A stretch of 64,000 nt of DNA from Nautilia sp. PV-1 (lineage in GTDB: Bacteria; Campylobacterota; Campylobacteria; Campylobacterales; Nautiliaceae): positions 521,889 through 585,888 of the forward strand of contig NZ_CP026530.1 in assembly GCF_004006315.1 (NCBI RefSeq). Reading direction: 5' to 3'. This document shows positions 43,086-53,969 of the stretch, piece by piece (within the stretch, counting starts at the first letter, position 1; each line of letters opens with the position of its first letter). A program made the translations under genes and the position numbers. Below the pieces are notes generated by a model. It saw only the letters and a program-made list of their open reading frames with translations, was not told the DNA's origin and did not search any database.

Positions 43086-43617
43086 AATTTTTAATTAAAC
43101 ATAAATAATCGCCGATGTTTTCAAACCGGTGGTTTCCTCCATATTCGACAATTACTCTTGCATTTTGCCTTTTTTTGAATTTTTTTAAAGTTTTTTTGTA
43201 ATGTAGAATTTCGTCGCCGCTTTGTAATAAAACGAGATATTCGACTTTATCGGGAGCGGTTTTATATTTTTTCAGTTCTTTTAAATATCTTTTTTTCCAT
43301 TGAAATTTTTTATTGTCGCAATATCTGTATTGTATTCCTACATAAGATTTTAAAGTTTTATAAGGTTTAAGAGAAGGGTTTATAAGGACGGCTTTAAGAT
43401 TATATTTTTCTGCCAGGTATATGGCGTAATATCCTCCGAGAGAACTTCCTATAAGTACGGTGTCCGGAGTTATGAGTTTTTCCAGAAAATTTATAGCTTT
43501 TTTGGGTGAAAACGGCAGATTGGGTGTTAGTACGTCCATATTTAGGTAATTTTTCAAGGCTTTACTTTTTTCTCCTACGCCGCAACTTTTGAATCCGTGA
43601 ATATATATTGTTTGCAT
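43072..43617 (-). CDS. YqiA-type alpha/beta-hydrolase (predicted esterase)
   Basis: A 181-residue protein of the UPF0227/YqiA kind. The N-terminus IYIHGFKSCG has the oxyanion HGF motif. The nucleophile elbow is GSSLGGYYA (Ser), the acid is near LQSGDEIL, and the His is in YGGNHRF. The natural substrate is unknown. The 3' ends of this gene and the GNAT gene overlap. Confidence 0.82.
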   Translation of the reverse strand: MQTIYIHGFKSCGVGEKSKALKNYLNMDVLTPNLPFSPKKAINFLEKLITPDTVLIGSSLGGYYAIYLAEKYNLKAVLINPSLKPYKTLKSYVGIQYRYCDNKKFQWKKRYLKELKKYKTAPDKVEYLVLLQSGDEILHYKKTLKKFKKRQNARVIVEYGGNHRFENIGDYLCLIKNFIND

Positions 43618-43706
43618 TTGTCACCTTTAATATAAATATTTTGATTATATCAAATTACTGTAATGTCATTTAATTAATATTTTATTTTTAATTCTCTATT
43701 TTTTGT

Positions 43707-43712
43707 TATAAT
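43707..43712 (+). promoter_or_regulatory. -10 box of ligA
   Basis: TATAAT lies 23 nt before the ligA ATG, with GGAG at 43726-43729. The remaining gap 43618-43706 is AT-rich and holds no gene. Confidence 0.55.
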
Positions 43713-43731
43713 CAAATTAAAAACGGAGTGA

Positions 43732-45699
<1,968 letters not shown>

Positions 45700-45718
45700 G
45701 AAAAATTATCTTTTTTGA

Positions 45719-45724
45719 TATAAT
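45719..45724 (+). promoter_or_regulatory. -10 box of the clpS-clpA-aat operon
   Basis: TATAAT lies 34 nt before the clpS ATG. AAAGGA serves as its ribosome site. Confidence 0.5.
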
Positions 45725-45758
45725 AAATAATATATATAAATTTTAATAAAGGATAAAA

Positions 45759-46052
45759 ATGCCGACCAAAACGGTTGTGAAAGACGATGTAGAAGTTATA
45801 ATGCCTAAACTTTATAAAGTTATGCTTTTGAACGATGATTATACGACGTTTGATTTTGTAATTGAAGTGCTTAAAACAATATTTCATAAAAACGAAGAAG
45901 AAGCTATCAACATAACGCTTAAGGTTGACAGGGAGGGAAGTGCCGTTGTAGGGGTTTACCCTTACGAAATAGCACAAATGAAAGTGGAAAAAACGCATAC
46001 TATTGCCAGAAATGCGGGATTTCCGTTAAGAGCAACAATGGAGGAGGTTTAG
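45759..46052 (+). CDS. clpS: ClpS adaptor (N-degron recognition)
   Basis: A 97-residue adaptor that hands proteins with destabilising N-terminal residues to ClpA. The binding-pocket motif YKVMLLNDDYTTFDFV and the later KVDREGSAVVGVYPYEIAQMK match ClpS. It is directly followed by clpA (adjacent, no gap) and then aat, the transferase that creates such degrons. The whole recognition branch is thus in one operon. Confidence 0.94.
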   Translation: MPTKTVVKDDVEVIMPKLYKVMLLNDDYTTFDFVIEVLKTIFHKNEEEAINITLKVDREGSAVVGVYPYEIAQMKVEKTHTIARNAGFPLRATMEEV

Positions 46053-48218
46053 ATGCAGATTACTGAAAATTTGAGAAATATATTTAATGAAATAGTTAAC
46101 GAGGCAAAAAGAAGGCAGAATGAATATATTACCGTTGACCATGCTTTTTATATTTTATTGAAAGATAAAAATATAAGATTTTTGCTTGAAGACGTTGGAG
46201 TTGATGTGGATTATATCAGAAGGGGACTTGATTATTACCTTGACAGATACATAGAAAAAGTTCCGGTAAGCGTCACTCCTACCGAAACTCTTTCTTTTCA
46301 CAGAGCGACTGAGAGGATGATTAACCATATTCAGGGAATCAGAAAAAACGTTGCAGATGAAATAGATTTTTTTGTGGCTCTTTTAGAAGACGAGACAAGC
46401 TATACCAATCAGCTGCTTAAAGAGTTCGGTCTTGAAAAAGTGGAAATAGTGGAATACATAACAGAAACGAAAGAAACAAAAAAAGAGGACAAAAAAGAAT
46501 CGCCTCTTGAAGAGTTTACAACCGAACTTACCGAAATAGCCAAAGATTTTGACGATGTTATCGGAAGAGATAAAGAAATCGACAGGGTTATGCAGGTTTT
46601 GTCCAGAAGAAAGAAAAACAACCCTATTTTAGTCGGAGAGCCGGGAGTCGGTAAAACGGCCATAGTGGAAGGGCTTGCTAAAAAAATAGCGTTAAACGAA
46701 GTGCCAAAACAGCTTAAAGGAAAGAAAATATATTCGCTTGATCTGGGCTCACTGGTGGCCGGAACGAAATACAGAGGGGAATTTGAAAAAAGAATGAAAG
46801 TAATTCTGGATGAACTTAAAAAGCAAAAAGAGCCTATTTTGTTTATTGACGAAATACATATGATTGTAGGGGCCGGAGCGGCGGGAAACGGAAGTATGGA
46901 TGTGGCAAACCTTCTTAAACCGGCTCTGGCAAAAGGTCAGATCAGATGTATAGGCGCAACTACTTATGAGGAATATAAAAATCATTTTGAAAAAGACAGG
47001 GCCCTAAATAGAAGATTCCAAAAAATAGACGTTAAAGAGCCGAGTATAGAAGATACTATAAAAATTTTAAAAGGTCTTAAACAGAGATATGAGGAATTTC
47101 ACGGTGTAAGATATTCGGAAGAAGCGCTTAAGAGTGCAGCGACACTCGCTAAAAAATATTTAAGGGAAAAATTTTTACCGGACAGCGCTATTGATTTGAT
47201 AGACGAAGCGGGTGCTAAATTTAAACTCAGAGGCAAAAAGCTGATTACTAAAAGCGATATTGAGGGAATTGTGGCAAAAATAGCCAATATTCCTAAAGAA
47301 AACGCTTCAAATAACGAAATAGAAAAACTTAAAAATCTTGAAAGCAGTTTAAAGGCAAAAGTATTCGGCCAGGAAAAAGCGATAAAAGAACTGGTAAAAG
47401 TAATCAAAAGAAAAAAAGCGGGATTAACAAGAGAAGATAAACCGATAGGAAGCTTTTTGTTTGTGGGGCCTACGGGTGTGGGTAAAACCGAAATAGCAAA
47501 ACAGCTTGCAAATACGCTTGGTATTAATTTCTTAAGATTTGATATGAGCGAATATCAGGAGAAACATTCCGTAGCCAAACTTATAGGTTCTCCTCCGGGA
47601 TACGTAGGATATGAAAAAGGAGGACTTTTAACCGAAGCTATAAGAAAACAGCCGCATACGGTGCTGCTGCTTGACGAAATAGAAAAAGCCCATCCGGATA
47701 TAGTCCAGATACTTCTGCAGGTAATGGACAATGCCACGTTAACGGACAATGACGGTAGAAAAGCCGATTTCAGAAACGTAGTTTTGATAATGACAAGCAA
47801 TCTTGGTGTGGGAGAAGGCAATAACCCTGGCTTTTTACAGGAGTTCAGCGAGTTTAAAGAAGAGGCGATTGACAGATTCTTTGCGCCTGAATTTATAAAC
47901 AGACTCGATGCCATAGTAAGATTTAAACCGTTAAACCATGAGAGCGTATTAATGGTTGTTGATAAATTTATAAATGAACTGCAGGATAAGTTAAGCGCTA
48001 AAAAAGTAAAAATGACTCTTACAAAAAGAGCGAAGAACGCTTTGGCAAAAAAAGGATATTCTCCGAAGCTAGGAGCTCGTCCTTTATCAAGAATAATAGA
48101 AGAAAACATTGTAGAGCCTTTGAGTGATGAAATACTTTTCGGAGAGCTTAAAGGAGGAGGGGAAGTGAAAATAGATTACGTTAAGGATAAATTCAATCTT
48201 AAAGTTAAAAATAAATGA
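46053..48218 (+). CDS. clpA: ATP-dependent Clp protease ATP-binding subunit ClpA
   Basis: A 721-residue AAA+ unfoldase that feeds ClpP. The N-terminal repeat domain is followed by two AAA modules, with Walker A GEPGVGKTA (first) and GPTGVGKTE (second), and matching Walker B motifs ILFIDEIHMIVG and LLLDEIEKAHPD. The middle domain of ClpB is absent, so it is ClpA and not ClpB. The substrate-loop motif KYRGEFEKR is present. clpP is not in the window. Confidence 0.95.
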   Translation: MQITENLRNIFNEIVNEAKRRQNEYITVDHAFYILLKDKNIRFLLEDVGVDVDYIRRGLDYYLDRYIEKVPVSVTPTETLSFHRATERMINHIQGIRKNVADEIDFFVALLEDETSYTNQLLKEFGLEKVEIVEYITETKETKKEDKKESPLEEFTTELTEIAKDFDDVIGRDKEIDRVMQVLSRRKKNNPILVGEPGVGKTAIVEGLAKKIALNEVPKQLKGKKIYSLDLGSLVAGTKYRGEFEKRMKVILDELKKQKEPILFIDEIHMIVGAGAAGNGSMDVANLLKPALAKGQIRCIGATTYEEYKNHFEKDRALNRRFQKIDVKEPSIEDTIKILKGLKQRYEEFHGVRYSEEALKSAATLAKKYLREKFLPDSAIDLIDEAGAKFKLRGKKLITKSDIEGIVAKIANIPKENASNNEIEKLKNLESSLKAKVFGQEKAIKELVKVIKRKKAGLTREDKPIGSFLFVGPTGVGKTEIAKQLANTLGINFLRFDMSEYQEKHSVAKLIGSPPGYVGYEKGGLLTEAIRKQPHTVLLLDEIEKAHPDIVQILLQVMDNATLTDNDGRKADFRNVVLIMTSNLGVGEGNNPGFLQEFSEFKEEAIDRFFAPEFINRLDAIVRFKPLNHESVLMVVDKFINELQDKLSAKKVKMTLTKRAKNALAKKGYSPKLGARPLSRIIEENIVEPLSDEILFGELKGGGEVKIDYVKDKFNLKVKNK

Positions 48219-48940
48219 TAAAAGTTAACGAAAATCCCCCTCTTTACCTCCTTGACGATTTTGAGTTTCCCGATCCTTACGAGCCTTTTGACGAGGGATT
48301 TGTGGGAGCGAGCTACGATCTGTATCCAAAAAGGCTTTTAGAAGGGTATTCAAAAGGATTTTTTCCCTGGTATCAGGATGATGAGGGTATGTATCACTGG
48401 TTTGTTTTGAATGAGAGAATGCTTTTAAAAACGGATGAGGTTAAAACAACCAAAAAACTGCTAAGAAAACTAAGAAGTTCAAAATGGGATTTTAAAATCA
48501 ATACCAGGTTTGAAGACGTTATAAGACACTGTGCTAACGTAAAAAGAAAACATGAAAACGGTACCTGGATAAGTGAAGGATTTATAAAAGCATACAGTGA
48601 ACTGCATAATTACGGATTTGTTATTTCTGTTGAAAGTTATTATGAAGGCGAGCTTGTAGGAGGATTTTACGGGGTAGCCATAAATAAATATTTCAGCGGA
48701 GAGAGTATGTTTCATTTAAAACCGGATGCCAGTAAACTGGCGCTAATATATTTCTGTGATATTTTAAAACAAAACGGTATAGAATTTATTGACTGTCAGG
48801 TGCCAAGCGAACATCTTGGCAGCATGGGAGGAAAAGTATATAAAAAAGAAGAATTTATTCCTATGATTTGGGAAGCAAGCGGTTATAATAACAGATTTGA
48901 AACTAATATAGATACGGAGACGGAGAAGGTTTATGATTAA
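48215..48940 (+). CDS. aat: Leucyl/phenylalanyl-tRNA-protein transferase
   Basis: A 241-residue enzyme that adds Leu or Phe to N-terminal Arg or Lys of proteins, creating N-degrons for ClpS-ClpA. Signatures: LLEGYSKGFFPWYQDD, GTWISEGFIKAYSELHNYG, SVESYYEGELVGGFYGVAI, GESMFHLKPDASKLAL and DCQVPSEHLGSMGG. It overlaps clpA (ATGA) and pgi (8 nt). Confidence 0.95.
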   Translation: MIKVNENPPLYLLDDFEFPDPYEPFDEGFVGASYDLYPKRLLEGYSKGFFPWYQDDEGMYHWFVLNERMLLKTDEVKTTKKLLRKLRSSKWDFKINTRFEDVIRHCANVKRKHENGTWISEGFIKAYSELHNYGFVISVESYYEGELVGGFYGVAINKYFSGESMFHLKPDASKLALIYFCDILKQNGIEFIDCQVPSEHLGSMGGKVYKKEEFIPMIWEASGYNNRFETNIDTETEKVYD

Positions 48941-50153
48941 ATTTAAGCATTATTTTGAGTATGAGAATAAAAATCTGCAAAATTATGCCTATGAACAGCT
49001 TCTTAATGAAAAAGAGAGCGGAGAGATAGGCTATTATCATCTTCCGGATAGTTCAAAAGAGATAATAAAACAGCTTAAAAATTATAAAGCTGATTTTGAA
49101 AATATAGTAATAATAGGTATCGGAGGATCATCACTTGGTACCAAAGCTATATACAGACTTTTAAAATCAAGCTATAAAAACGTTAAAAAAATAATTTTTT
49201 TAGAAAATACCGACCCTATTGAATTAAAAAACAAATTTACGGAAATAGATCCGGACAGATCCATATTTTTGGTGGTTTCCAAATCCGGAACGACCATTGA
49301 GACTGTTTCTATTTTCAAAACGGCGCTTGATCATTTTAATTTGAATCTAAGTGGCGATAAAGAAAAGTTTATTGTAATTACCGATCCAGGATCTTCTCTT
49401 GAAAAATTGGCGGATGAATACGGTATTGTCGTTTTTAATATTCCAAAAAACGTAGGAGGAAGGTTTTCTGTTTTCAGTGCGGTGGGGATAGTCCCTTTAT
49501 ATCTTGCAGGATTTGACGTTGAAAAAATATTATTTTATGCGGGGGAGTTTTTTAAATCATTTTTTGAAAGAAAAGAAGAACATCTGCTTATTAAAGCGGC
49601 ATTTTTGTATGAAAGAAGCAGATGTTATAAAATGAATGTGGTGTTTTCCTATTCTTCTTTGCTTGACGAATTTAATAAATGGTATGTTCAGCTCTGGGGA
49701 GAGAGTCTGGGCAAAATAAATAAAAAAGGTCAAAGAGTAGGGCTTACTCCTATAGGACTGCTAGGTTCAATTGACCAGCATTCGTTTTTACAGCTGCTGA
49801 TAGAAGGTCCGAAAGATAAAACGGTTACATTTATAAAAATAAACAATTTCGAAAGTTCTCTTAAAATTCCCAACATATCTCTGCCTTATCTTGAAAAGAC
49901 AGATTTTGTTAACGGTTATACTTTTAATGAACTTATAAACGCCCAGTGTGACGCAACGAGGGAAAGTATTATAAGAAGCGGTATCGATGTTGATGAAATA
50001 GTATTGGAAAAGCTGAACGAAGAAAGCGTCGGGGAGCTCATAAGCTATTATGAACTGTTGACTTCCGCTCTTGGCGTGCTGTTTGAAATTAATACGTATA
50101 ATCAGCCGGGCGTGGAGCTTGGCAAAAAAATACTGAAAACTAAATTTAATTAA
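48933..50153 (+). CDS. pgi: Glucose-6-phosphate isomerase
   Basis: A 406-residue enzyme interconverting glucose-6-phosphate and fructose-6-phosphate. In an autotroph it probably works in the gluconeogenic direction. Signatures: IIGIGGSSLGTKAIY, VSKSGTTIET, NVGGRFSVFSAVG and the C-terminal NTYNQPGVELGKK. The short form is usual for this phylum. Translation is coupled to aat. Confidence 0.95.
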   Translation: MIKFKHYFEYENKNLQNYAYEQLLNEKESGEIGYYHLPDSSKEIIKQLKNYKADFENIVIIGIGGSSLGTKAIYRLLKSSYKNVKKIIFLENTDPIELKNKFTEIDPDRSIFLVVSKSGTTIETVSIFKTALDHFNLNLSGDKEKFIVITDPGSSLEKLADEYGIVVFNIPKNVGGRFSVFSAVGIVPLYLAGFDVEKILFYAGEFFKSFFERKEEHLLIKAAFLYERSRCYKMNVVFSYSSLLDEFNKWYVQLWGESLGKINKKGQRVGLTPIGLLGSIDQHSFLQLLIEGPKDKTVTFIKINNFESSLKIPNISLPYLEKTDFVNGYTFNELINAQCDATRESIIRSGIDVDEIVLEKLNEESVGELISYYELLTSALGVLFEINTYNQPGVELGKKILKTKFN

Positions 50154-50763
50154 TAATTTTTACCACTTTTCCTATAATTTCCGCTTCTTCCACCGTTTCG
50201 TTGGGATACAGCTTGTTATCTGAAATCAGTTCTATTTTTCCGTCGCTTCTGAGGTTTATTCTTTTTACAAAAACTCCTGCGGGTGTAGATACAACAAAAA
50301 TACCTCCATTTTGAATATTATTGTCGTTTCTGTCTATAAAAATAATGCTTCCGTCTTTAATAGTAGGCTCCATTGAATCTCCGATTACGTTTACGGCATC
50401 CAGATTTTTGTCTATTATTTTTCTGTCAATATATAAAATTTCATAATTTTCGTCAAAATTAATGGCACCTCCGCCTGCGCTGGCGTTTATGTCTTTAAAA
50501 TATCTGATTTTAGAAAATTTTTCGGTTTCACCTCTTATGGTTTCTATTTCCTGGTCAAATAACAGCCAGTTTAGGGATATTTTTCTTTTGGCGCAGAAAT
50601 ATGCAAGTTCTTCAAAAGGTATTTTGTTTCTTTTTTTCAAAACCGAGAGATGTTCTGGGGAAATACCCAAAGCTTTGGCTACGTCTTTGTTTAAAACTTT
50701 TTTTTCTCCTACTTCCTGAGAAATAATATCTTTTATTTTTTCTATTATTTTGTCAAATTCCAT
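50146..50763 (-). CDS. LexA/CI-like repressor with S24 self-cleaving domain
   Basis: A 205-residue repressor starting at the ATG at 50763 (AAGGA upstream). The frame from 50874 is too long. The N-terminal CI-type helix-turn-helix is KDVAKALGISPEHLSVLKKR, followed by the characteristic ISLNWLLFDQ. The C-terminal S24 peptidase has the cleavage-site region INASAGGGA, the nucleophile Ser in GDSMEPT and the Lys in VFVKRI. It is transcribed divergently from a Y-family polymerase, an SOS-like pairing. Campylobacterota usually lack LexA. A phage origin is possible, but no phage genes are near. Confidence 0.9.
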   Translation of the reverse strand: MEFDKIIEKIKDIISQEVGEKKVLNKDVAKALGISPEHLSVLKKRNKIPFEELAYFCAKRKISLNWLLFDQEIETIRGETEKFSKIRYFKDINASAGGGAINFDENYEILYIDRKIIDKNLDAVNVIGDSMEPTIKDGSIIFIDRNDNNIQNGGIFVVSTPAGVFVKRINLRSDGKIELISDNKLYPNETVEEAEIIGKVVKIIN

Positions 50764-50772
50764 TACAATCCT

Positions 50773-50785
50773 TAACAAATTGTTA
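50773..50785. promoter_or_regulatory. Candidate operator of the S24 repressor
   Basis: A perfect dyad TAACAA-a-TTGTTA lies 10 nt upstream of the repressor start. A second TTGTTA half-site occurs at 50811-50816, and TGTTAA at 50832-50837. The minus-strand -10 box (TATAAT, about 50804-50799) lies between them. Autoregulation is the simple reading. Confidence 0.5.
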
Positions 50786-50906
50786 TTTTTTAATGTTTTA
50801 TTATATCTATTTGTTAATATTTCTGTCAAGATGTTAATGGGTGTGAAGAATTTGTTTTTTAAGCCGGAAATCAAGCGACATAGATAATCCGTTATAAGGA
50901 GAAAAT

Positions 50907-52145
50907 ATGAAAATACATTTGGATTTGGACAGTTTTTTCGTATCTGCCCACAGGGTTTTAAATAAAGATTTGAATAATAAACCGGTTGTTGTCGTAAAGC
51001 GAAACGATAAAGAAATATTTAAAAATCAGAAAACAAAATATTACACAATGAATGAAGGCGCTTTTACCGGAGATTTGATAGTAGGAGAGGAGAATAATGA
51101 CAAAAGTTATTTTTTGGAAAACGGCAGAGTAAGGGGTATAGTTGTAACGGCCAGCTATGAAGCCAGGGAACTAGGAATAAAGACCGGAACTACTCTTGCG
51201 GAGGCTCTTAGAATATATCCCGGGCTTGAAGTTGTTGTACCCGATTATAAGCTGTATCATCTGCTTTCTTATAAATTAAAACTGTTTTTAAAAAAAAGAA
51301 TTCCGGTTATAGAACAGTACAGTATTGACGAATTTTTTGGAGATTTGGAGGGCTGGATACAAAAGCGGGACACCATGGAATTTATTAAAAATTTAAAAAA
51401 CGAAATAAAAGAGAAATTTTCACTGCCTGTTTCAATAGGGGCGGCTGAAAGCAAATGGACTGCAAAACTTGCCACTTCATATGCAAAACCGGACGGTATA
51501 AAAGTTGTATCTGATATTAACGCTTTTATAAAAGATGTACCTGTGGGCCGCTTTCCCGGAATAGGAAAAAGAATCGAAAAACGTCTTAAAGAAAAAGGAA
51601 TTTTAACATTAGGAGACGTACTGAGAGAAAAAGAGTATTTTTATTCATGGGGTAAACCCGGAATACAGCTTTATAACAGGGTATGCGGCACAGACGGGGA
51701 AGAAGTGGCAGAAAAAAACGAAAGAAAAAGCATAGGAATTTCAAGAAGGTTTGACCCTGTGCTTGACAGAGGCGAGATAGTAAGAAGAATTGCGGTATTA
51801 TGCAGATATCTCTCTTTTCTTGTGAAAAAGAAAAAAGTAAATCCCACTTTTTATTATTTAAATATAAGATATAAAAGCAATAAAAAATCAAAAGCCCATA
51901 TAACTGTTGATAGGATATTTAACGAACTGCTTTTAAAAGAAATAATGACAATGCTTTTTTACAGAGCGGATACGGAAGACGAATATATTATTTCAATAGG
52001 ACTCAGTGTGTCCAAATTTAAAAAAACATCAAATCTTTTTGATTATAAAAAGGATAAAAAAATGGAGAAGCTGAATGAAGCCCTTTACCGGTTAAGAAGC
52101 AAATTCGGACTTTCTTCGCTTGTAACGGCTTCAGAAATTATTTAA
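50907..52145 (+). CDS. dinB: Y-family DNA polymerase (DinB/Pol IV type)
   Basis: A 412-residue translesion polymerase. Catalytic acids are in HLDLDSFFVSA and YSIDEFFGD, the finger motif is TASYEARELGIKTGTTLAEA, and the thumb HhH is RFPGIGKRIEKRLKEKGI. Between the first acid motif and the finger motif there are about 40 more residues than in E. coli DinB (residues about 30-75, acidic and Lys-rich). It faces the S24 repressor across 143 nt. Confidence 0.88.
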   Translation: MKIHLDLDSFFVSAHRVLNKDLNNKPVVVVKRNDKEIFKNQKTKYYTMNEGAFTGDLIVGEENNDKSYFLENGRVRGIVVTASYEARELGIKTGTTLAEALRIYPGLEVVVPDYKLYHLLSYKLKLFLKKRIPVIEQYSIDEFFGDLEGWIQKRDTMEFIKNLKNEIKEKFSLPVSIGAAESKWTAKLATSYAKPDGIKVVSDINAFIKDVPVGRFPGIGKRIEKRLKEKGILTLGDVLREKEYFYSWGKPGIQLYNRVCGTDGEEVAEKNERKSIGISRRFDPVLDRGEIVRRIAVLCRYLSFLVKKKKVNPTFYYLNIRYKSNKKSKAHITVDRIFNELLLKEIMTMLFYRADTEDEYIISIGLSVSKFKKTSNLFDYKKDKKMEKLNEALYRLRSKFGLSSLVTASEII

Positions 52146-52146
52146 A

Positions 52147-52935
52147 TTACCTTTTAAGGTTATTTACGGTCTGGAGCATTTCGTCACTGGTTACAATTGC
52201 TTTACTTGCCGCATCATAAGCACGCTGGCCTGTAATAAGGTCTGTCATTTCATCTACCAGCTGAACGTTGCTCATTTCCAGAAATCCCTGTCTAAGCTCT
52301 CCTGCTCCGTCCTGTCCCGGAGTAGTAACTATAGGGTCTCCCGACGCTGTAGTGTCAACATATAAATTGCTTCCTAAAGAATGCAGACCGGCGGGATTTA
52401 CAAATTTGGCAATTTCTATCTGTCCTATCTGCTGCATCTGAGTCTGTCCCGCTTCCAAAACGGATACCGTACCATCTGTTCCTATAGAAACCTGTACGGT
52501 GTCAGCCGGAAGAGTTATATTAGGGATTATTTTATATCCGTCGCTTGTAACCAGATTCCCGTCGGCATCCAGTTTAAACGCTCCGTCCCTTGTATAACCG
52601 ATTCTTCCGTCAGGCAGCTGCACCTGGAAAAATCCGTCTCCCTGTATAGCCACGTCAAGATTGTTTCCTGTTTCTTTAAAGTTTCCCTGCGTGAATATTT
52701 TGGTTACTGCCGTAGGTCTTACACCAAGTCCTACGTTTATTCCTGTAGGAGACTGTGTGGTTGTGGAAGTTGATGTTCCTGCGTATTCCATTGTCTGATA
52801 AAAAAGATCTGCAAATTCCGCACGCTGTTTTTTATATCCTATAGTGTTTACATTTGAAATATTGTTGGATACAACGTCTATTTGCATTTGCTGTGCCATC
52901 ATCCCTGTGGCTGCAGTGTATAAACTTCTTACCAT
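52147..52935 (-). CDS. flgG: Flagellar distal-rod protein FlgG
   Basis: A 262-residue rod protein. The N-terminal MVRSLYTAATGMMAQQMQIDVVSNNISNVNTIGYKKQR and C-terminal VQLVDEMTDLITGQRAYDAASKAIVTSDEMLQTVNNLKR both match FlgG closely. It acts in the periplasmic rod of the flagellum and is exported by the flagellar type III system without a signal peptide. Its end nearly abuts dinB (1 nt). Confidence 0.96.
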   Translation of the reverse strand: MVRSLYTAATGMMAQQMQIDVVSNNISNVNTIGYKKQRAEFADLFYQTMEYAGTSTSTTTQSPTGINVGLGVRPTAVTKIFTQGNFKETGNNLDVAIQGDGFFQVQLPDGRIGYTRDGAFKLDADGNLVTSDGYKIIPNITLPADTVQVSIGTDGTVSVLEAGQTQMQQIGQIEIAKFVNPAGLHSLGSNLYVDTTASGDPIVTTPGQDGAGELRQGFLEMSNVQLVDEMTDLITGQRAYDAASKAIVTSDEMLQTVNNLKR

Positions 52936-53001
52936 TTTAAATCCTTTTTAAAATATGTTGTTTTTTCAAAGCAAAATCCGTTCCAAATCATAAAATGATA
53001 A

Positions 53002-53041
53002 CCCTTTACCAACTTCACCACTTATTAGCTTTACAACTTGC
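53002..53041 (-). repeat. Octamer tandem repeat (family A) between the two flg genes
   Basis: Read on the minus strand the units are GCAAGTTG, TAAAGCTA, ATAAGTGG, TGAAGTTG, GTAAAGGG. The array starts directly after the stop of the upstream rod gene. Confidence 0.6.
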
Positions 53042-53827
53042 CTATGCTCTGATGTTTGCCAGTTTTTCAATGGCGTCACGGTTTAGATCGTCCATAAATG
53101 TCGTCATTACTTTTTGATACTGTTCAACCAGTCTGTTTGTTTCGATCAGATCAGTCATTTCTCTGATAGGGTTTACGTTTGATTTTTCCAAAAATCCCTG
53201 AAGAGTTGAATTCTGAGTATCCACTGTTGCAGTGTCCGGAATAAAATCGTACATATTGTCGCCGACTTTTTTAAGTGTGTTTAGATTATCGATCCTGACT
53301 ATTTTAAGTGTGGCTATTTTTTGATGGTTTTGATAAATATTGCCGTTTTTATCTATTGTTACGCCGTATGCCGGGTCTATTTTTATGGGGTTGTTGTTTG
53401 TCCCAAGAACTTTAAAACCGTCTTTTGTAACTAAATATCCCTGTGAGTCGAGATTAAAGTTTCCGGCACGGGTCAGTTTTTGCCCGTCATTTGTCTGTAT
53501 GGTAAAAAACTGGTTTTTTTCTTTTAAGGCTACATCTAAAGGATTGCCTGTTTTTTGGATGTCTCCTACGCTGAAATCTGTATATTCTTCCACAACGATA
53601 GGAACTTTATTTAAATTTCTGTTTAAAAATTTCGCAGCTTCTTTAGTATTGTTTTCTAAAGGCAGTTCATCTCTTTTTTCGCTAAACAATCTTTCAAAAT
53701 CGCCGATTATAATATCGTCCTGCTTATAACCCGACGTATTGACATTAGCCAGGTTGTTTGAAATTACATTAAGTCTGTTAAACTGTGTTACCATGGCGCC
53801 TGTAGCGTCATAATATCCGTTAATCAT
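53042..53827 (-). CDS. Flagellar rod protein (FlgF/FlgG paralogue)
   Basis: A 261-residue FlgE/F/G family rod protein. The ATG at 53827 fits both AAAGG 6 nt upstream and the conserved MINGYYDATGAMVTQFNRLNVISNNLANVNTSGYK start. The frame's first ATG at 53872 is upstream of this. The C-terminus NPIREMTDLIETNRLVEQYQKVMTTF matches the family. In campylobacteria it is often annotated FlgG2 or FlgF. The exact position in the rod is not decidable. flgG follows. Confidence 0.9.
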   Translation of the reverse strand: MINGYYDATGAMVTQFNRLNVISNNLANVNTSGYKQDDIIIGDFERLFSEKRDELPLENNTKEAAKFLNRNLNKVPIVVEEYTDFSVGDIQKTGNPLDVALKEKNQFFTIQTNDGQKLTRAGNFNLDSQGYLVTKDGFKVLGTNNNPIKIDPAYGVTIDKNGNIYQNHQKIATLKIVRIDNLNTLKKVGDNMYDFIPDTATVDTQNSTLQGFLEKSNVNPIREMTDLIETNRLVEQYQKVMTTFMDDLNRDAIEKLANIRA

Positions 53828-53882
53828 ACCGTGCCTTTGTTTTTTGAAGATACGAAGCAATAAGCGTTCCAAAAAAATTTAG

Positions 53883-53941
53883 TATAATTCCACTCTTAAA
53901 ATGAGTGGTTTGCAGTTGATACCCGGCAGATGTTAACTGCA
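53883..53941 (+). promoter_or_regulatory. rpoD promoter and structured 5' leader
   Basis: TATAAT at 53883-53888 puts the start near 53895. The leader then offers two hairpins. Stem 1 is CCACTC (53890-53895) / GAGTGG (53903-53908). Stem 2 is TGCAGTT (53911-53917) / AACTGCA (53935-53941), with a 17-nt loop containing ACCCGGC. Stem 1 may lie partly upstream of the transcript start. A regulatory leader is possible but unproven. Confidence 0.45.
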
Positions 53942-53969
53942 CACTACTTATAAAACAAAAGGAGAATTA

